Shown: one piece after another, positions 60,084 to 64,000 of the stretch | Layout of the letters: the number at the start of each line of letters is the position of its first letter | Numbering within the stretch: the stretch's first letter is position 1 | From: Certhia americana | Lineage: Eukaryota; Chordata; Aves; Passeriformes; Certhiidae | Reading direction: 5' to 3' | Assembly (NCBI GenBank): GCA_018697195.1 | Contig: CM031873.1 | Location: 4,961,063-5,025,062, forward strand | Length of the DNA: 64,000 nt | Notes under the pieces: generated by a model | The model's database searches: none | Seen by the model: the letters and a program-made list of their open reading frames with translations, nothing else | What the model was told of the DNA's origin: nothing | Position numbers and translations under genes: made by a program

Positions 60084-63000
60084 CTGTCAAAACACAAACC
60101 AGCATCAATCACTCTTTATCCCAGAAAGAGCTGCTTCCCCTAATTAAATATCCCCATAAATCACTTAATATTTATTATTTAATATTAAATATCAGCCATG
60201 TGCTGGGACCAAGCTGTACTTTGGAGTTTGGAAATGCAATGTCCCCTGCTTTGGGACAGGAGAGAGCAGCAGCAGCACTCTCCCTTAGCAGAGGCTCAGC
60301 TGGGCAGGGCAGGGCAATTTGGGAGGTACCAGGAAGAAGTTGCAGGTCCAGGCTGATCTCACCTGTGACAGTTCCACCCACATGGCCCTGGGGCTGTCAG
60401 GGGAGCCATAGCTGAGCTCCAAGCCAGGAAGACCCCTGTCAGAGGTGGGCCTCAGGGTGCGCATCGCCTGCAGCTCCTTCAGGGGAATGACCCTGGACAC
60501 CACCTGCAAAAGGAAAAAGCCACCAGCCACTCTCAGGAGCAGTCCCTACAAGTGAAACCATCTAATTCTCACCACAAGTCACCTGAAGAGCCCGTTGAAA
60601 GCTGAGGGAAGGTCTGAGGCACAGGGTGATGTGTGCAGGATACAGGGCAGGGCTGCCCAGCACAGCCCTGGAACTCCCACAGGATTGAGACAGGAATGGG
60701 TTCTACCTTTAGTTTTACTGTGGATTGTGCTTGTTAGCATGAACGCTGGACTTACAAAAGAGCCCATGGCAGTAATGCCTGTTCTACACTCTTGCTTTGG
60801 GCCAGTGCTGTTGTCAGAGTCGCTGTGATGCAGGGAAGTCCAGTCTCTTCCTGCACAAGTTCTTCTAAAGTCACAGTTAATATCTGACAGACTTCAGGGG
60901 GAATTTTCTGGTGTACCTGGGTGGTGCCATCCACCACAATGATCTCCTCCTTGTTCACACCAAGGAAACAGGGCACAGGGACCATGTCATCGCTGATTCT
61001 CTCCACGAAGAAGATAGTATAGCCAAAGAAAGGCAATTTCATCACTTGCTCTAGAAGAGAGCAAAAAGTAGCCTGAGGCCAGCAATTTACTGCACTAGTC
61101 TGGGGTGGTCAAAGTTACCAGTGTTCCCAAGATTTTCTACATTAAAAAGTAATATTGAGAACTTCTGCCTCCCTCCCTGGCTTCTGAGACTCAATTCTCA
61201 GCAGCCTGAGTGGATATCCTGTCCTTTTCTGACTTGAAAACAGATATGCAGCCAGAATATCAATTAAAACACAGCTTGTACAGAGCTCTGAAAATCCACT
61301 GCAGACTTTTACAAGAGATCAAACTTCTACCATGATCACTATGCTCCGGAACAAGATCTAATCCACAGTGAGGAGCTGTCAGGGAATTCCATTCTCATGG
61401 CCCATTCCAGGCTCCAAGAATCACCAACAACCTCATGAATTGTCCCAGAAGTGCATTCAGAGCAGCTTTCAGAAACTGAAACAGCATAGAAACTGAAGCA
61501 GATCTGGATATCTCCTCACCTATGAACCGGATTTTTGCATCCAGTGGCTGGAGGGGCTGCCTTGTTCTCAGCAGTGTGGCCATGTGGCTGTGCAGAGCCT
61601 TGAGGCTGATGGAGGCCTGCAGGGTCTTTGGAATGTATTCCTTCAGCTCTTCCCTGTGTCAAAAATCAGATTCGAATTCACTCCCTGCCAGCTAAAATCA
61701 AACATCAGCCAAGGAAGGGCTTAAGAGGAAGGAGGGGGTGGGGCAACAGTTTTCCATAGTATATCTGGGAATAAGGGTGGAGAGGAATAGCATAGTAGGT
61801 GATGCTGGCATAGGGTAAGATGGGAGGAACCATCAGAGACCACCCTTGTCCACAGAGAATTCAGCTGTGCACCACTGACCAGTGCATGGAGAGAAATCCC
61901 TCCTTTCTGGAGACAGCAAGAGCAGGGTTATGCCATTTCCCTGCTGCTGGTGCTTTAAGGGATTCTGATAGAGGCGTTACTTCAACTCCAAGTCAAAGTG
62001 CATAAGGAAAGGAAAGAGTGGCAAAGTACAGCTTGGAATTGCAGGACTGAAGGTTTCTAGTATCCAGGGACAATTTTCTTCCCATTGGGCATCTCACTAC
62101 AGATTTCAGGTGCCCAGGGTTGAAACCTCTGACAATTGTGAAAGAGAACAAAGGAGGATTCACCCAAACCATGAGCTCATGTCCTTCCTTCTTAGTGTTA
62201 CAAATCCATGGCAATTAAATGAAATGGCCATGGCACCCTCATGACCCTCTCTGTTCTCCAGAACTGGACATTTCTTAATTATTCAGGGAAGATTTACTTG
62301 CCCCTAACCCCTGTGGTGTTTACAGCCATCACAGAGAGATCCCCTCTGCCACAGACATACCTGGAGGGAACAGAGTTCTGCTGATCCACTTTGGCCCAGT
62401 GCTGGAGCATTGCCAAAAGGCCCACCTGCATCTCCATTTCTTTACTCTGGCTCAGCAGGATCCTCCCACTCAAGTAATCCCACAGCACCTGAGGGACAGC
62501 ACAGCAAAGAGGCCTTTGTTAAACCTGCCAAAGGGTACAGGCAAGTCTGCACAGTGCCATACAGTGCCAGGCTTGCACATCCTGCCTTGCTGATAATGCA
62601 AAACAAAGGCTCTCTGAGCTCAGGAAGAGCCTGGGGAGCTGCACAATGTGTAGAACAGCACTGCTTCAGGCTAAGGCCACAGGCACGGAGCTTTCCTGGA
62701 ATCCATAGCTTCAGTGTTTAGTCACTCTCAGAAACAGCACATAAAGCCTATCAGCCAAAGCCCTCCTGCTTTTTCATCCCCCTTGGGACATTCCTGTTGG
62801 CTGGGACGCTACACCTGTCCCTGCTAGGGAGGGTCCTGCTCTTGCTTACCTGTCCATAATGGACATCTGTGTAAATTTGGTTGTCAAAGTGCAGAGGTGT
62901 CCTCCAGATGAGCCTGCGTAAGGTCACAGTGACCAGCTTGTCCTCCAGCAGGTAATCATGGAGATACTCCTCCAGTTTTATTGGCCTCACCGTTTTACCT

Positions 63001-64000
63001 ACATGACACAGAGACAGGGTCATCCATCCCTCTTGGTGGAGAGGCTGGGACAGGAGCCTTCTTGCACATCTCAGTTTCACCCTGCCCTGAGACTCCAACC
63101 ATCAGCCATTCCAAAGGGACATGGAGCCACACACCTCTTTCAGGAACAAGCAACACAGTCCCTGAGAAGGATCAATCTTTAACCCTAACACAGAGGGAAA
63201 CTGCTTAAGAGGACCCTCCCAGGAGCCAGCAAAGGTGAAGGAACTATTCCAAGCAGGAGCTGTGATGCTCCCTATTGCAGAGGCTGCTGGAAGAGAGAAG
63301 CTCCATGCTGGTCTCTACTTGCCAAGATTTTTGTCGTCACTTCTGACAGCAAAGAGAATAAAGTCCTCTATCTCTTGCTGTTCACCTATTCCCATCTGCT
63401 CACAGATCTCCTGCAAGAGCTCCTTGGCCACCTGAAGGAAGGAAAGAAGGAAATGAATACCATCACCAGGCAAACCCAAGAGCAGGTAGACACGTTATTT
63501 CTTAAGATAAGGGATTTCTCTGGTGTGGCTCAGAGTCCAGACCAATGAAGGAATTCACAGCTGGAAACTCACAGTGAATGTCCTGATCCTGGTGCAGTAC
63601 TCCATGTCTCCAGGCATCAGCACCACCAGCCGGCGGGCACCGTGTCCCTTCTGCAAAGGACAATGTTCAGACAGCAAGACATGCAGGGTCCCATCAGCCC
63701 CACATGTGTTTCTCCCTCTCTTTCCCCATCCCTGCCTTCCACTGCTTGTCCACTCCATGGCACAACAATTCCTAAGATCCTTCCATCCCCACGCTCCATT
63801 TCCTCTCCTGAAACATCAGCTGTGCCTGTCACACTGCACATGTCACCTCCAACAAAGCCTCTTCCCTCTCCCCCTTCCCAGCATCCACCCCATTTCCCTG
63901 CCCCTCCATACCAGCAGTGCCTCCATCTCCACAGGGAAAGGGAGGTGCCGACGGCCCCCGTACAGGAAGTTTTTGCGCAGGTTGCTCTGGCAGATCTTGG
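60024..64000 (-). CDS. MYO15B: Unconventional myosin XV tail, FERM region; MYO15B by position (C-terminal 339 aa)
   Basis: Tail of an actin motor of the myosin XV class, whose MyTH4-FERM region binds cargo. Nine minus-strand coding exons: 64000-63912 (open at the window edge), 63650-63573, 63431-63323, 62998-62850, 62488-62361, 61653-61520, 61050-60917, 60503-60363 and 60083-60024. Phases match throughout. FERM F1 runs from about FPVEMEALLKGHGARRL to RLIWRTPL. F2 follows from QIYTDVHYGQVLWDYL. F3 begins KLPFFGYTIFFVERISDD and contains PVPCFLGVNKEEIIVVD. The protein ends VVILDRTELHS. The motor, IQ and MyTH4 parts lie beyond the right edge. MYO15B rather than MYO15A is chosen because it is the tail-to-tail neighbour of RECQL5 in human; the sequence alone does not separate them. 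One intron has a GC-AG boundary. Confidence 0.85.
60363..60503 (-). CDS. MYO15B: MYO15B exon, FERM F3
   Basis: VVSRVIPLKELQAMRTLRPT onward to MWVELSQ, 47 codons in phase 0. Acceptor TTTTGCAG|GTG, donor TCACAG|GTGAGA. Confidence 0.87.
60917..61050 (-). CDS. MYO15B: MYO15B exon, FERM F3
   Basis: EQVMKLPFFGYTIFFVERIS onward to VVDGTTQ, the start of the PTB-like F3 lobe. Acceptor CTTCTAG|AG, donor ACCCAG|GTACAC. Confidence 0.88.
61520..61653 (-). CDS. MYO15B: MYO15B exon, FERM F2
   Basis: REELKEYIPKTLQ onward to AKIRFI, 45 codons plus one base. Acceptor TGACACAG|GG, donor TTCATAG|GTGAGG. Confidence 0.87.
62361..62488 (-). CDS. MYO15B: MYO15B exon, FERM F2
   Basis: VLWDYLSGRILLSQSKEMEM onward, helical F2 lobe, 42 codons plus two bases. 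Acceptor CCCTCAG|GTG, donor CTCCAG|GTATGT. Confidence 0.87.
62850..62998 (-). CDS. MYO15B: MYO15B exon, FERM F1-F2
   Basis: GKTVRPIKLEEYLHDYLLED through TDVHYGQ, 50 codons. Acceptor TCATGTAG|GT, donor GGACAG|GTAAGC. Confidence 0.87.
63323..63431 (-). CDS. MYO15B: MYO15B exon, FERM F1, with GC donor
   Basis: VAKELLQEICEQMG onward to RSDDKNL, 36 codons plus G. The donor reads CTTG|GCAAGT, a non-canonical GC site. The nearby GT alternative would give an immediate stop after joining. Confidence 0.85.
63573..63650 (-). CDS. MYO15B: MYO15B exon, FERM F1
   Basis: KGHGARRLVVLMPGDMEYCT plus RIRTFT, 26 codons in phase 0. Acceptor CCTTTGCAG|AAG, donor TTCACT|GTGAGT. Confidence 0.87.
63912..64000 (-). 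CDS. MYO15B: MYO15B exon (partial at window edge)
   Basis: Encodes KICQSNLRKNFLYGGRRHLP and then FPVEMEALL, entering FERM F1. Donor CTGCTG|GTATGG. The exon's 5' part is outside the window. Confidence 0.85.

Noticed and set aside
60752..60916. Open continuation of the MYO15B exon past 60917
   Set aside because: A consensus donor at CAG|GTACAC and the next in-frame FERM exon at 60503 explain the data better. The continuation has no FERM similarity.

Overview
This window is nuclear DNA of a vertebrate, most likely a bird. The evidence is exon-intron structure with GT-AG splice sites, a 3'-end fragment of the avian LINE CR1 (about 30458-30645), a CpG-rich promoter at about 20.6-21.5 kb, sparse interspersed repeats, and vertebrate proteins recognisable exon by exon. 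It matches the gene neighbourhood known from human 17q25.1 (SAP30BP, RECQL5, SMIM6, SMIM5, MYO15B), with the same order and relative orientations.

Layout. (1) Bases 1-20992, minus strand: the 5' part of SAP30BP. Four coding exons (105 residues) are visible, separated by long introns; the gene runs off the left edge. (2) Bases 20993-21766: a compact head-to-head promoter region shared by SAP30BP (leftward) and RECQL5 (rightward). It holds a 31-bp tandem repeat, a perfect CRE palindrome and a G-quadruplex-type repeat. (3) Bases 21767-57822, plus strand: the whole RECQL5 coding sequence, 19 coding exons giving 1040 residues with every junction in frame. It contains the RecQ helicase core, the zinc-binding module, the KIX-like region, PCNA-binding motifs and the C-terminal SRI region. 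(4) Inside the 20.7-kb intron 7 of RECQL5, on the opposite strand, sit two small membrane-protein genes: SMIM6/endoregulin (57 residues, one coding exon) and SMIM5 (82 residues, two coding exons). (5) Bases 60024-64000, minus strand: the last nine coding exons (339 residues) of an unconventional myosin tail, called MYO15B from its FERM sequence and position. It converges tail-to-tail on RECQL5, with candidate polyadenylation signals about 320 bp apart.

How the genes relate. SAP30BP (transcriptional co-regulator and splicing-associated protein) and RECQL5 (helicase that restrains RAD51 and RNA polymerase II) share a promoter region. SMIM6 belongs to the SERCA-regulating micropeptide family; SMIM5 has no established function. 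Neither is functionally linked to RECQL5, but their position means they are transcribed against it. The strongest non-textbook observation is that RECQL5 exon 7, if not spliced, reads one Gly codon, then TGA, with AATAAA 54 nt beyond. That would give a 409-residue helicase-only protein like the human short (alpha) form.

I saw no CRISPR array, no intact mobile element, no recognisable tRNA or rRNA gene, and nothing that looks like a novel multi-gene system. Exon boundaries were derived by reading splice sites and checking phase by eye. Residue numbers are from my own counting, and family comparisons are from memory, not database searches.
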